Below are positions 11,165 to 19,972 of a stretch of 64,000 nucleotides of DNA, in pieces. The notes beneath the pieces are model-generated. The model saw only the letters and a list, made by a program, of their open reading frames with translations. It did not search any database and was not told where the DNA came from. Each line of letters begins with the position of its first letter. The first letter of the stretch is position 1. Position numbers and translations under genes: made by a program. The stretch is from Streptomyces sp. LUP47B (GTDB lineage: Bacteria; Actinomycetota; Actinomycetes; Streptomycetales; Streptomycetaceae), in assembly GCF_001746295.1 (NCBI RefSeq), contig NZ_MJAH01000001.1:1283188-1347187 (forward strand), written 5' to 3'.

Positions 11165-11170
11165 TCCGGC

Positions 11171-12097
11171 ATGGATCTCGATGCCGTGCGCACCTTCGTC
11201 GCCGTGGCGGACGCGGGGCGGTTCCAGGAGGCCGCCGACCGGCTGGCGGTCACCCAGCAGGCCGTGTCGAAGCGGGTCGCCGCGCTGGAGAAAGACCTGG
11301 GGGCGCGGCTGTTCACCCGCACCCCGCGCGGTGCCCGGCTCACCATCGACGGACAGGCGTTCCTGCCCCACGCCCGCGAACTGCTCCGGGCCGCGGAACG
11401 GGCGGCCGCTTCGGTACGGCCGGGCAGCCGGGCCCTGCGTGTGGACGTGATCGGCCGCCGCCTCGCGCCGGCCGAACTGCTGCGCGCGTTCCACCGCACG
11501 CACCCCGACATCGAGCTCGACGTCGTCACCCTCTTCGACGCCGACACGGCCGTCGCCGCACTCCGGTCCGGCACGATCGACGCCACCTTCCGCGCGATCC
11601 CGCACTCCGCGGGGCAGTCGACCGACGGTATCGAGTCCGTACGGGTCTACGACGAGCCGGTCCAACTGCTCACCGGCCCCGACCACGCGCTCGCGGGAGC
11701 CCGCTCGGTGGAACCCGCCCGACTGGCCGGGCACCGCATCTGGATGCCCGGCCTGGTCACCGGCACCGAGTGGGGTACCTACTACGACGACCTCGCCGCC
11801 GCCTTCGGCCTCACCATCGAGGTCACCGGCCCCGACTTCGGCACCGACCCCCTTCTCGACACCATCGCCGACTCCCCGGCCCTGGCGACCCTCGTCGGCG
11901 AGCTGACCCGTCTGGTCTGGCCGTCCGACCAGGACCTGCGCCGCATCCCGGTGCACGGGCCCACGCCGGTCTACCCTCACTCCCTGATCTGGCGCGCCGA
12001 CAATTCCCATCCGGCACTCGCCGCCCTCCGGGCACACCTGCACGCCACCCGGCCCGAGCCGCCGGGCGTGGGGACGTGGGCGCCTGGCTGGGCCTAG
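11171..12097 (+). CDS. LysR family transcriptional regulator
   Basis: The 308-residue protein has the canonical N-terminal winged helix ('FVAVADAGRFQEAADRLAVT', then 'QQAVSKRVAALEKDLGARLF') and a periplasmic-binding-like effector domain (about 90-295). It is divergent from the MFS exporter, the usual LysR arrangement. A 7-bp-arm palindrome covers its -35 region. Its TAG stop overlaps the stop of the convergent methyltransferase gene within one CTAG. Confidence 0.92.
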   Translation: MDLDAVRTFVAVADAGRFQEAADRLAVTQQAVSKRVAALEKDLGARLFTRTPRGARLTIDGQAFLPHARELLRAAERAAASVRPGSRALRVDVIGRRLAPAELLRAFHRTHPDIELDVVTLFDADTAVAALRSGTIDATFRAIPHSAGQSTDGIESVRVYDEPVQLLTGPDHALAGARSVEPARLAGHRIWMPGLVTGTEWGTYYDDLAAAFGLTIEVTGPDFGTDPLLDTIADSPALATLVGELTRLVWPSDQDLRRIPVHGPTPVYPHSLIWRADNSHPALAALRAHLHATRPEPPGVGTWAPGWA

Positions 12098-12885
12098 CCC
12101 CTGGTGCCGATCACGACGTGGGCGTAGCGCTCCTCGGAGACCGTGAGGCGGGGTGTCAGGCCGCTTTGGGTGAACGCGTCGATGGCGGCGGAGGCCTGGC
12201 GTTCGCTGGTCTCGACGAGGAGGCAGCCGCCGGGGGCGAGCCAACGAGGGGCCTCGGTGGCGACGCGGCGCAGGATGTCCAGGCCGTCCGCGCCGCCGTC
12301 GAGGGCGACCAGGGGCTCGTGGTCGCGGGCCTCGGCGGGGAGGAGGGCGACCTCGTCGGTCGGAACGTAGGGGACGTTGGCGGCGAGGATGTCCACACGG
12401 CCGCGCAGGTCGGCGGGGAGGGCGTCGAAGAGGTCGCCGGTGTGGGCCCGGCCGCCCGCGTCGGCGGTGTTGCGGCGGGCGCAGTCCACCGCGACCGGGT
12501 CGATGTCGGCGGCGTGCAGCTCGATGGGGCCCAGCGCGGCGGCGAGCGCGGCGCCGACCGCACCCGAGCCGCAGCACAGGTCCACGACGACCGAGGCGTC
12601 CGGCGCCTGGGCGAGGGCCTGTTCGACGAGGAACTCGGTGCGCCGGCGGGGCACGAAGACGCCGGGGCCGACGCTGATGCGCAGTCCTCGGAACTCCGCC
12701 CAGCCGACGACGAGTTCGAGGGGGTGGCCGGTGACCCGCCGGTCCACCATGCCGGCCAGTTCGCCGGGGGTGCGGGCGGCGGTGAGGATCAGCCGGGCCT
12801 CGTCCTCGGCGAAGACACAGCCCGCGGTGCGGAGTGCGGCGACGACGGAGTCGGCAGAGGTGAAGCGGGGAGAGAGTGAAGGCAT
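12094..12885 (-). CDS. PrmC-like putative protein-(glutamine-N5) methyltransferase
   Basis: The 263-residue protein has an N-terminal helical domain (about 1-75) and a Rossmann SAM-binding domain with 'VVDLCCGSGAVGAA' near 105-118. The catalytic NPPY motif of PrmC/HemK is here N-V-P-Y ('ANVPYVPTDE', near 170). This change marks the PrmC-related subfamily of unknown substrate rather than the housekeeping release-factor methylase, which is normally beside prfA. Context gives no hint of its target. Its stop overlaps the LysR stop. Confidence 0.75.
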   Translation of the reverse strand: MPSLSPRFTSADSVVAALRTAGCVFAEDEARLILTAARTPGELAGMVDRRVTGHPLELVVGWAEFRGLRISVGPGVFVPRRRTEFLVEQALAQAPDASVVVDLCCGSGAVGAALAAALGPIELHAADIDPVAVDCARRNTADAGGRAHTGDLFDALPADLRGRVDILAANVPYVPTDEVALLPAEARDHEPLVALDGGADGLDILRRVATEAPRWLAPGGCLLVETSERQASAAIDAFTQSGLTPRLTVSEERYAHVVIGTRG

Positions 12886-13066
12886 GGAAGCCGAGAGCCT
12901 TTCGTGAGCCGAAGGGCGCTCCCGCGGTCACCTACAGGCGGTGATCCGCGCCGATTCGAGGAGGGAGCACCCGATCTGACACAGCGTTGATGGGTCTCAC
13001 CTCCTTGGTCCCGCACGGCTGGGACCGCCCTCAGCCGGAGCGCCACCCTACCCCAGAACGGCACGA

Positions 13067-13081
13067 GTTGTACTCTACAAC
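13067..13081. promoter_or_regulatory. Inverted repeat GTTGTA-CTC-TACAAC, probable MarR operator
   Basis: Perfect 6-bp arms separated by 3 bp end 21 bp before the ATG of the MarR gene at 13103. The size and position fit a MarR autoregulatory operator. A half copy, GTTGTAGAG, occurs at 3866-3874 near fadH, but the match is too short to interpret. Confidence 0.55.
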
Positions 13082-13102
13082 CAGTACTGCGAGGGAGGTC
13101 AG

Positions 13103-13531
13103 ATGGAAGCAGCCACGGCCGTGGAGACGATCCAGCGCGAGATGACGGTCTTCGCGCGACGGGCCCGGGCCTCGGCGGGCCGTCTGCACCCCGAGCTGTC
13201 GCTGGTGTCGTACACGCTCCTCGGGCATCTGGAGGAGCGCGACGGCTGCCGCGCCACCGACCTGGCCGCCCACTACGCCCTGGACAAGTCCACGGTGAGC
13301 CGCCAGGTCAGCGCTCTGGAGCGGGCCGGCCTCGTCGAACGCCGCCAGGACCCGGAGGACCACCGGGTCCTGGTACTCCATCTGACCGAGGCGGGCCGCC
13401 GCATCCTGGGCCAGGTCACCGTGAGCCGCCGAGCGGCCGTCGGCGAGCGGCTCGCGGACTGGTCGCAGGAGGACCTGGAGCGGTTCGCCGGGTACCTGGT
13501 GCGATACAACGCCTGGCCGCACTCCGGCTGA
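13103..13531 (+). CDS. MarR family transcriptional regulator
   Basis: The 142-residue protein has the MarR winged helix: 'RATDLAAHYALDKSTVSRQV' as recognition region and 'RRQDPEDHRVLVLHLTEAG' as wing. GGGAGG lies 6 nt before the ATG. A GTTGTA/TACAAC palindrome just upstream suggests autorepression. The upstream neighbour (PrmC-like) is divergent across 217 bp, a region that also contains a small hairpin GGTCCC-N8-GGGACC (13007-13026). Confidence 0.9.
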   Translation: MEAATAVETIQREMTVFARRARASAGRLHPELSLVSYTLLGHLEERDGCRATDLAAHYALDKSTVSRQVSALERAGLVERRQDPEDHRVLVLHLTEAGRRILGQVTVSRRAAVGERLADWSQEDLERFAGYLVRYNAWPHSG

Positions 13532-13537
13532 CGGTTT

Positions 13538-14248
13538 CTAGGACACCGCCTCCGGCAACCGCTCGGGCACCCGTGCGGCGAGGAAGGCGGTGGTGCGCCG
13601 GAGCCGGAAGCCGAGGGACTCGTAGAGCCGGATGGCACCGGTGTTCTGCGCGCCGGTGTGCAGGAACGGGGTCTCGCCGCGCTCGCGTATGCCGTGCGCG
13701 ACGGCCAGGATCAGCCGGGTCGCGAGGCCCTGACCGCGGACGGCGGGGTCGGTGCAGACCGCGCTGATCTCGGTCCAGCCCGGCGGGTGCAGCCGCTCCC
13801 CCGCCATTGCGACGAGCGCGCCGTCCCGGCGTATGCCCAGGTAGGTGCCCATCTCTATGGTGCGGGGCAGAAAGGGTCCGGGCCGGGTCCGTTCGATGAG
13901 GTCGAGGATCTCGGGGACGTCTGCGGGCCCGAGGCGGACCGCCTCCGGGTCGGGTGCGGTGGTGAGGCCGTCGTCGACCAGTTGTACGCCCTCGACGTGG
14001 AACGTGATCTCCCACCCCACCGGGAGCTGTCCCGCGTAGGCCGTCAGCGGCACCTCGGCGCCGGGGCCCGCGAGCGCCGCCAGGTCGGCCCAGTCGCCGG
14101 CGTCGGGCGCGTCGGGCATGGCCAGCCACGGCGAGACGTCGACGGGATAACGCAGGACCCGGCCGCGCTTCTCGGCGAAGTGGGCGTGCGGGCCGGTCAG
14201 GGAGGCGAGGGCGGGGTTGTCGAGGACGTGCGGGGCGCCGGCGGTCAT
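13538..14248 (-). CDS. GNAT family N-acetyltransferase
   Basis: The 236-residue protein has a C-terminal GNAT domain of the FR47-like type: acetyl-CoA binding motif 'DPAVRGQGLATRLI' near 170-183 and 'NTGAIRLYESLGFRLRR' near 205-221. The N-terminal 110 residues are a family-specific extension. Substrate unknown. Its ATG overlaps the stop of the upstream oxidoreductase gene by 4 bp (ATGA), so the two are translationally coupled. Confidence 0.87.
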   Translation of the reverse strand: MTAGAPHVLDNPALASLTGPHAHFAEKRGRVLRYPVDVSPWLAMPDAPDAGDWADLAALAGPGAEVPLTAYAGQLPVGWEITFHVEGVQLVDDGLTTAPDPEAVRLGPADVPEILDLIERTRPGPFLPRTIEMGTYLGIRRDGALVAMAGERLHPPGWTEISAVCTDPAVRGQGLATRLILAVAHGIRERGETPFLHTGAQNTGAIRLYESLGFRLRRTTAFLAARVPERLPEAVS

Positions 14249-15171
14249 CGCGCGACCTCGACGACCGTCTTGCCGCGGGCGTGGCCTTCCTCGACCGCGC
14301 GCAGCGCCTCGCCGGCGCGGTCGAGGGGAAACGTTTCGGTGATGTGCGGGTCCAGGTCGCCCTTGAGCACGAGCCGCGCCAGCTCCTCCAGTACGGCAGC
14401 GTTGCGGGCCCGCGCCACACGGGTACCGCCCAGCCGCCGCACGTCCTCCTCCGGGGCACCGGCGGTGATCAGCCTCGTCCGGTCGGTGAGCAACTCGGCG
14501 GCCTCGGCGAGCACTTCGCCGCCGACGAGGTCGTACACCCCGTCGATGCCGTCCGGCGCGGCCGCCCGGGCCCGCTCGGCCCAGTCCGGCCCGGAGGGGA
14601 CGTGGTCGGCGCCGAGCGACTGGACGAAGCCCTTCTTGCCCTCGCTCGCGACGCCGACCACGCGGAGTCCGAAGGCACGGGCGATCTGCACGACCGCCGC
14701 GCCGACTCCCCCGCCCGCGCCGGTCACCAGCAGCGTCGCGCCCGCGGGCAGATTGAGCTGGCGGACGCCGTCGTAGGCGGTCGCGGCGGCGACGGGCAGG
14801 GTGGCGGCGGCCGCGTGGGACAGTTCGGCGGGCTTGTGCGCGGCGATGGCGACCGGCACCAGGGTGTACTCGGCGTAGCCCCCGTCGAGCGTGTTGCCGA
14901 AGACCTCGTCCCCGACCGCGAACCCCTCGACACCCTCGCCGAGCTCCGCCACGACACCGGAGACCTCGCTGCCGAGCACCGCGGGGAAGGCTCGCTCACC
15001 GCTGTCGCCGGGCCGCCGGTAGCCCGAGCGGATCTTCCAGTCGACGGGGTTCACGCCCGCCGCACGGACGGCCACCAGGAGCTGACCGGGTCCGGGACTC
15101 GGCCGGTCCACGTCCACGAACGCCTCGGTCTCCGGTCCGCCGTACCGCGTGAAGACGTACGCCTTGGGCAT
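14245..15171 (-). CDS. NADP-dependent quinone oxidoreductase-like alcohol dehydrogenase
   Basis: The 308-residue MDR-family enzyme has a GroES-like N-terminal domain (about 10-120) and a Rossmann domain with 'LLVTGAGGGVGAAVVQ' near 148-163. Zinc-binding cysteines are absent, so it belongs to the zinc-independent quinone reductase/enoyl reductase group that uses NADPH. The start at 15171 is chosen because GAGGAAG precedes it and the product then begins MPKAYVF as in the family. It is coupled to the downstream GNAT gene. The physiological electron acceptor is unknown. Confidence 0.85.
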   Translation of the reverse strand: MPKAYVFTRYGGPETEAFVDVDRPSPGPGQLLVAVRAAGVNPVDWKIRSGYRRPGDSGERAFPAVLGSEVSGVVAELGEGVEGFAVGDEVFGNTLDGGYAEYTLVPVAIAAHKPAELSHAAAATLPVAAATAYDGVRQLNLPAGATLLVTGAGGGVGAAVVQIARAFGLRVVGVASEGKKGFVQSLGADHVPSGPDWAERARAAAPDGIDGVYDLVGGEVLAEAAELLTDRTRLITAGAPEEDVRRLGGTRVARARNAAVLEELARLVLKGDLDPHITETFPLDRAGEALRAVEEGHARGKTVVEVAR

Positions 15172-15328
15172 CTGCTTCCTCGCTCTCCTCGCACTGTCAC
15201 CGGGCCACCGGCCCCGCACTCCAGCGCCAAGGAGCGGCGCGCGACGGCTATTCCCGGCTCCGCGCAGTGTTCATACGGCCGCAATGATCGGGGCACTGAC
15301 CTGGGACGGAGCACGCGCGGCGACGGCG

Positions 15329-15334
15329 TACGGT
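15329..15334 (+). promoter_or_regulatory. Leaderless-type -10 box (TACGGT)
   Basis: TACGGT is followed by six bases and the ATG at 15341 of the sulfite-oxidase-like gene. No Shine-Dalgarno is present. It decides the start in favour of 15341 over the in-frame ATG at 15284. Confidence 0.5.
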
Positions 15335-15340
15335 TTAGGC

Positions 15341-15946
15341 ATGAACGTCACCCGAGGCTTCACCGGACGCCCCCGCGTCGACAACATCGGGCTCCCGCCG
15401 GGCCAGTACGACGCGGGCGACGACTGGCCCGTGCTCTCCGCCGAGGTCACGCCGGACCTCTCGGCCGCCGACTGGACGTTCCGGGTGGACGGACTGGTCG
15501 AACAGCCCCGCACCTGGGACTGGGACGAGGCGCACACACTGCCCGCGTCGGCCTACGAGGGTGACATCCACTGTGTGACGAGCTGGTCGAAGTTCGGGGT
15601 GCGGTTCGCGGGTGTGTCGCTGGACGCGTTCCTGGCTGTGGTGCGGCCCCATGGGTCCGCCACCCATGCCGTCGCGTACTCGCACACCGGGTACACCACG
15701 AACCTGCCGCTCGCGGACCTGACCGGCGGACGGGCGTGGATCGCGTGGGAGTACGACGGGAAGCCGCTGCCCGCCGAACACGGCGGGCCGGCGCGGCTGC
15801 TGGTGCCGCACCTGTACTTCTGGAAGAGCGCCAAGTGGGTCGCCGGACTGACGCTGCTGGATCACGACGAGCCGGGTTTCTGGGAGCAGAACGGCTATCA
15901 CGCGCGGGGCAACCCGTGGGAGGAGCAGCGGTACTCCGGTGACTGA
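15341..15946 (+). CDS. Sulfite-oxidase-fold molybdopterin-dependent oxidoreductase
   Basis: The 201-residue protein has only the oxidoreductase molybdopterin-binding domain of the SUOX/YedY group. 'GDIHCVTSWSKFGVRFAGVS' (near 73-92) contains the Cys expected to bind molybdenum. 'PHLYFWKSAKWVAGL' lies near 158-172. It has no heme, dimerisation domain or Tat signal, so it should be cytoplasmic. The next gene overlaps by 8 bp and encodes a flavin reductase that probably supplies or accepts electrons. The substrate is unknown; reduction of an oxidised sulfur compound is only one possibility. Confidence 0.85.
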   Translation: MNVTRGFTGRPRVDNIGLPPGQYDAGDDWPVLSAEVTPDLSAADWTFRVDGLVEQPRTWDWDEAHTLPASAYEGDIHCVTSWSKFGVRFAGVSLDAFLAVVRPHGSATHAVAYSHTGYTTNLPLADLTGGRAWIAWEYDGKPLPAEHGGPARLLVPHLYFWKSAKWVAGLTLLDHDEPGFWEQNGYHARGNPWEEQRYSGD

Positions 15947-16694
15947 GACCTTCGCCCCCGACACGAGGTTCGCGGTGCCAGGACGTATCGCGGTGAGCGA
16001 ACGCGCCGCCGCCGAGTGGCAGACCGCCACGCTCACCGAGGTCCGCCGCGAGACCCCGTACACCTCCACGTTCCGTTTCGCCGTGCCCGCCTGGCAGGGA
16101 CATCTGCCCGGCCAGCATCTGATGCTGAGGCTGACCGCCGAGGACGGCTACACCGCCCAGCGCCACTACTCGATCGCGTCCCCGCCGGAGGACTCCGGGC
16201 ACATCGAACTGACCCTGGACCATGTCGAGGGCGGTGAGGTCTCCGGGTGGTTCCACACCGTGGCGGAGCCCGGTGACGAGATCGAGGTACGCGGTCCGCT
16301 CAGCGGATTCTTCGCCTGGCCCGGCGACCGGCCCGCGCTGCTGATCGGGGCCGGCTCCGGTGTCGTACCGCTGATGTCGATGGTGCGGCACCACCGGGCG
16401 CACGGGCTGTCCGTGCCACTGCGGCTGCTGGTCTCGGCGCGCAGCCCCGAGGACCTCATCTACGCGCGGGAGTTCGGCGCGGAGACGACCCCGGTGTTCA
16501 CGCGGAGCGCTCCCCAGGGGGTGCCGGTGGGACGTATGGCAGCCGCACATGTGGCGCCGCTCCTGGCTGCGCAGCCCGAGGGTGGGTGGGAAGCTTATGT
16601 GTGTGGATCCAACGCCTTCGCCGAGCACGCCTCACGGCTGCTGGTGGAGGCCGGTCAGCCGGTGGACCGGATCCGGATCGAGCGCTTCGGCTGA
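15939..16694 (+). CDS. FAD/NAD(P)-binding ferredoxin-reductase-type oxidoreductase
   Basis: The 251-residue protein has a flavin-binding barrel with 'RHYSIASPPEDSG' (about 69-81) and an NAD(P)-binding domain with 'LLIGAGSGVVPLMSMVRHH' (about 128-146). 'YVCGSNAFAEH' lies near the C-terminus. There is no 2Fe-2S domain. The GTG start overlaps the stop of the sulfite-oxidase-like gene by 8 bp, so the two form a coupled redox pair carrying electrons between NAD(P)H and the molybdenum centre. Confidence 0.88.
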   Translation: MTETFAPDTRFAVPGRIAVSERAAAEWQTATLTEVRRETPYTSTFRFAVPAWQGHLPGQHLMLRLTAEDGYTAQRHYSIASPPEDSGHIELTLDHVEGGEVSGWFHTVAEPGDEIEVRGPLSGFFAWPGDRPALLIGAGSGVVPLMSMVRHHRAHGLSVPLRLLVSARSPEDLIYAREFGAETTPVFTRSAPQGVPVGRMAAAHVAPLLAAQPEGGWEAYVCGSNAFAEHASRLLVEAGQPVDRIRIERFG

Positions 16695-16795
16695 CCATGG
16701 GTGCCTATGTGCGCTCCCCCACAAGTGAACGTCGCGGATGGAGGGGTACTACATCTGTGTGACCACTCGCAGGTGGGCGTGGTGCGGAGGTCGAC

Positions 16796-17380
16796 ATGCG
16801 AACCCGGGTGCGCGGCTGGCGCTGGCGGCGCAATCCGCTCAGGCGCCGGTCCGACGTCGTCGAGGCGTGGACAGTGCTGGCTATCGCTGCCCTGATGCTG
16901 CTGGGTGCCCCGCTGGTGGGCGCGGTGGTGGGCTGGTGGGCGCATGACGACGCCCGTGCGATGGCGGCGGAGCAACGCTCCGAACGCCACCGGGTCCACG
17001 CGGAGGTCGTCGGCAGGGTTCCGGACTCGTTGCCCACGATCCAGGGCGGCCGGGAGCGCTCCTACCGGGTGACCGTGCGCTGGACGGAGGCCGGGGGCGC
17101 CGCGAAGACGGCCACCGCCCGGGTCCCGTCCGGTACCGACAAGGGCGACAAGGTCGACGTGTGGTTCGACTCCCGGGGCCGGAGCGTGGCCCCGCCGCCG
17201 GACGAGACCGCGGTCTGGCAGCACACCGTGACGATGGGTGCCTGCGGCGCGGGCGCCACGGTCGCCGTGATCCTCCTCGGCCACTCGCTCGTCCGCGGCG
17301 CGGCGACCCGCCACCGGCTCGTCGAGTGGGAACGGGACTGGGCCCTCACCGAACCGCAGTGGACCCGCCGCCGGGCCTGA
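16796..17380 (+). CDS. Rv1733c-family membrane protein
   Basis: The 194-residue protein has a basic N-terminus ('RGWRWRRNPLRRRSDVVEAW'), a first membrane helix (about 26-48), an exported beta-rich domain (about 60-140) and a second helix (about 146-166). This matches the Rv1733c-like family common in Streptomyces, of unknown function. GGAGG lies 6 nt before the ATG. It faces the deaminase gene. Confidence 0.72.
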   Translation: MRTRVRGWRWRRNPLRRRSDVVEAWTVLAIAALMLLGAPLVGAVVGWWAHDDARAMAAEQRSERHRVHAEVVGRVPDSLPTIQGGRERSYRVTVRWTEAGGAAKTATARVPSGTDKGDKVDVWFDSRGRSVAPPPDETAVWQHTVTMGACGAGATVAVILLGHSLVRGAATRHRLVEWERDWALTEPQWTRRRA

Positions 17381-17426
17381 CCGAGCGACGGCCGGCACCG
17401 TGTCCGCGGTTCCCGGGCGGATGCGC

Positions 17427-18785
17427 CTACGCCTGCTGCTGCATCCGGCGCGCGATCGCCCTGTGGGTGCGCAGGGCGTCCGTCAGCCCCGGCAGCACGG
17501 GTTCGCCCCGGTCCACGAGGGTGCGTCCGCCGACCACCGTGGTCCAGGCGCGGGCCGGGCCGCAGCGCAGCCACGCCTCCACCGGGTCGGTGAGCGCGCC
17601 CGCGAGCGCCACCTCGTGCAGGTCCCAGACGACCAGGTCGGCGCAGGCCCCCGGGCGCAGGTGACCGATCTCGTCCGCGCGGCCCAGACAGCGGGCCGAG
17701 CCCCTGGTCGCGAGGTCCAGCGCGTCGCGTGCGGTCATCGCGCGGGGTCCGCCCCGGTAGCGGCCGAGCAGCAGCGCTCCTCTGGTCTCCATCCAGAGCG
17801 AGGCGTGGTCGGTGGAGGCCGAACCGTCGCAGCCGATACCGACCGGCATCCCGAGCTCGCGCATCTCCGCCACCCGCGCGGTCCCTCCGCCGATGAGCAT
17901 GTTGGAGCTAGGACAGTGGGCCACGCCGACGCCCGCGGCCGCGAGGCGGCGCAGCTCGGCGTCGTTCGGGTAGATGCAGTGCGCGACCCAGGTGCGGTCG
18001 CTCATCCAGCCGGTCTCCTCGAAGTACTCGACGGGCCGGCAGCCGTACGTCTCGAGGCAGTACGTGTCCTCGTCGCGGTCCTCGGCGAGGTGGGTGTGCA
18101 GCCGGACGTCGTGGCGCTCCGCGAGTTCGGCGGTCGCCGTCATCAGCTCCTTGGTGACGGAGAACGGGGAGCAGGGAGCGAGGGCGACCCTGACGAGCGC
18201 GCCGGGCGAGGCGTCGTGGTGCGCCCTGATGAGTCGCTCGCTGTCGGCGAGGACCTCCTCCTCGGTCTGGGTGACGCTCCGCGGCGGAAGCCCGCCGTCC
18301 TCCACCGAGCGGGTCATCGAACCCCGCGTCGCGTGGAACCGGAAGCCGATGTCCCGTGCGGCGCGGATCTCCGCGTCGGCGAGGAGGGGGCGCGGATGGA
18401 CGTAGAGATGGTCCGAGGACGTCGTACAGCCACCCATGAGCAGCTCGGCCATGCCGACATACGCCGAGACGTAGGCGGCCTCCTCGTCGAGAGCGGCCCA
18501 CAGGGGGTAGAGGGTGGTCAGCCAGTCGAAGAGGGAGCCGTTCACGGCGGGGGCGTAGGAGCGGGTGAGGTTCTGGTAGATGTGGTGGTGGGTGTTGACC
18601 AGGCCCGGCGTGACGAGGCGGCCGGCCGCCGAGAGGGTCGTCCGGGCCTCGGGTTCGGTGCCCGCGGTGCCGACGGCGGTGACCCGACCATTCGCGACCG
18701 CCAGCCAGCCGCCGGCGATCTCCCGCTCCCCGTCCACGACCAGCAGTCCGGCGTCCTTGACCAGCAGGTCCACGGCTGTCGACAT
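17427..18785 (-). CDS. 8-oxoguanine deaminase (amidohydrolase family)
   Basis: The 452-residue amidohydrolase has metal-binding 'VNTHHHIYQNLTRS' near 63-76, 'HTHLAED' near 205, a later 'VAHC', and the conserved 'GCDGSAST' near 315. This set, with the 'HHHIYQNLTR' form of the HxH motif, is typical of 8-oxoguanine deaminases, which convert 8-oxoguanine to urate; related guanine and atrazine-type hydrolases share the fold. The start at 18785 is preferred over 18794 because TACCAT sits 7 bases upstream. Confidence 0.82.
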   Translation of the reverse strand: MSTAVDLLVKDAGLLVVDGEREIAGGWLAVANGRVTAVGTAGTEPEARTTLSAAGRLVTPGLVNTHHHIYQNLTRSYAPAVNGSLFDWLTTLYPLWAALDEEAAYVSAYVGMAELLMGGCTTSSDHLYVHPRPLLADAEIRAARDIGFRFHATRGSMTRSVEDGGLPPRSVTQTEEEVLADSERLIRAHHDASPGALVRVALAPCSPFSVTKELMTATAELAERHDVRLHTHLAEDRDEDTYCLETYGCRPVEYFEETGWMSDRTWVAHCIYPNDAELRRLAAAGVGVAHCPSSNMLIGGGTARVAEMRELGMPVGIGCDGSASTDHASLWMETRGALLLGRYRGGPRAMTARDALDLATRGSARCLGRADEIGHLRPGACADLVVWDLHEVALAGALTDPVEAWLRCGPARAWTTVVGGRTLVDRGEPVLPGLTDALRTHRAIARRMQQQA

Positions 18786-18792
18786 GGCAATC

Positions 18793-18798
18793 ATGGTA
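18793..18798 (-). promoter_or_regulatory. Leaderless-type -10 box (TACCAT)
   Basis: TACCAT lies 7 bases before the ATG at 18785 of the deaminase gene, with no Shine-Dalgarno. It supports the shorter of two in-frame starts. Confidence 0.45.
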
Positions 18799-18891
18799 GC
18801 CAGCCGTCACGGCAAAGGCCTGGCGAGTCGTCCGACCACGCACGTACGGTGTGATCATCCGGCACTGTCCCTTTCGCAAAGGCGGTCCTAC

Positions 18892-19860
18892 ATGGCCCTG
18901 TTCGACCTCCCCATCGACGAGCTGCGCGAGTACCGCAGCGAGTCCACCGAGCCCGAGGACTTCGACGCGTTCTGGTCCAAGACCCTTCGGGAGGCCCGCG
19001 AGTTCGACCTGAACGCCCGCTTCGACCTCGTCGACACGGGCCTGACCACGGTCAAGGTGTACGACGTGACGTTCGCCGGGTTCGGCGGCCACCCGGTCAA
19101 GGGCTGGTTCACGATCCCCGCCGAGGTCTCCGCCCCGGTACCGGTGGTCGTGGAGTTCATCGGGTACGGCGGCGGGCGCGGACTGCCGCACGAGCATCTG
19201 CTGTGGGCGTCGACGGGCCGGGCGCACTTCGTGATGGACACCCGCGGTCAGGGCAGTGCCTGGGGCGGCGGTGGCGGCACTGCGGACCCGGTGGCCGGCG
19301 CGCCCGCGTATCCCGGGTTCATGACGCGGGGCATCGACGCGCCCGAGAACTACTACTACCGCCGGGTGTTCACGGACGCGGTGCGCGCGGTGGAGGCGGC
19401 CCGGTCGCATCCGCTGACCGACCCGGCGCGCACGGTCGTGCTCGGCGGCAGCCAGGGCGGCGGCATCTCGATCGCGGTCGGCGGCCTGGTGCCGGATCTG
19501 GCGGCGGTCGCCCCGGACGTGCCGTTCCTGTGCGACTTCCCGCGCGCGGCGACCGTGACGGACCGTCATCCGTACCGGGAGATCGGCCTCTATCTCAAGA
19601 CGCACCGCGGCCGCTTCGAGGACGTGCTCGGCACCCTCGCCTACTTCGACGGCGTGCACTTCGCGAGCCGCGGCCGTACGCCGGCGCTGTTCTCGGCGGC
19701 GCTGGAGGACCAGACCTGCCCGCCCTCCACCGTCTTCGCGGCCTTCAACGCCTGGGGCCACGACGACAAGGCCATCGAGGTCTACGACTTCAACGACCAT
19801 GAGGGCGGCGGCCCGTATCAGCAGGCGGCGAAACTGAGCTGGCTGCGCTCGTACGCCTGA
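18892..19860 (+). CDS. Acetylxylan esterase / cephalosporin-C deacetylase (CE7)
   Basis: The 322-residue protein is a carbohydrate esterase family 7 member: N-terminal 'MALFDLPIDELREYR', 'DTRGQGSAWGGGGG' near 112-125, nucleophile Ser187 in 'GGSQGGG', and the catalytic His in 'NDHEGGG' near 302. CE7 enzymes remove acetyl groups from xylooligosaccharides and cephalosporin C. There is no signal peptide, so it acts inside the cell. AAGGCGG precedes the ATG. It is divergent from the deaminase gene. Confidence 0.9.
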   Translation: MALFDLPIDELREYRSESTEPEDFDAFWSKTLREAREFDLNARFDLVDTGLTTVKVYDVTFAGFGGHPVKGWFTIPAEVSAPVPVVVEFIGYGGGRGLPHEHLLWASTGRAHFVMDTRGQGSAWGGGGGTADPVAGAPAYPGFMTRGIDAPENYYYRRVFTDAVRAVEAARSHPLTDPARTVVLGGSQGGGISIAVGGLVPDLAAVAPDVPFLCDFPRAATVTDRHPYREIGLYLKTHRGRFEDVLGTLAYFDGVHFASRGRTPALFSAALEDQTCPPSTVFAAFNAWGHDDKAIEVYDFNDHEGGGPYQQAAKLSWLRSYA

Positions 19861-19898
19861 GCTCTGTCCGAAGTCCCGCCTGAGATCTTCCCTCCAGT

Positions 19899-19910
19899 CC
19901 GACCAGTCGG
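19899..19910. promoter_or_regulatory. Inverted repeat CCGAC-CA-GTCGG, TetR-like operator candidate
   Basis: A 12-bp perfect inverted repeat lies 62 bp before the serine hydrolase start. Its half-site resembles the GACCGnnCGGTC-type operators of TetR repressors, but no TetR gene is present in the window. Confidence 0.35.
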
Positions 19911-19972
19911 TATGTTCGGGACACCCGGATCGCAGTGTCGCGGTCCGGGCTTCCGGCGACGACGGAGGGCCC

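Noticed and set aside
9791..12931. A single 1046-residue minus-strand protein
   Set aside because: Only the part from 11038 down encodes the MFS exporter. The rest is antisense to the LysR gene and the PrmC-like gene's promoter side, with Arg/Pro-rich text and no family.
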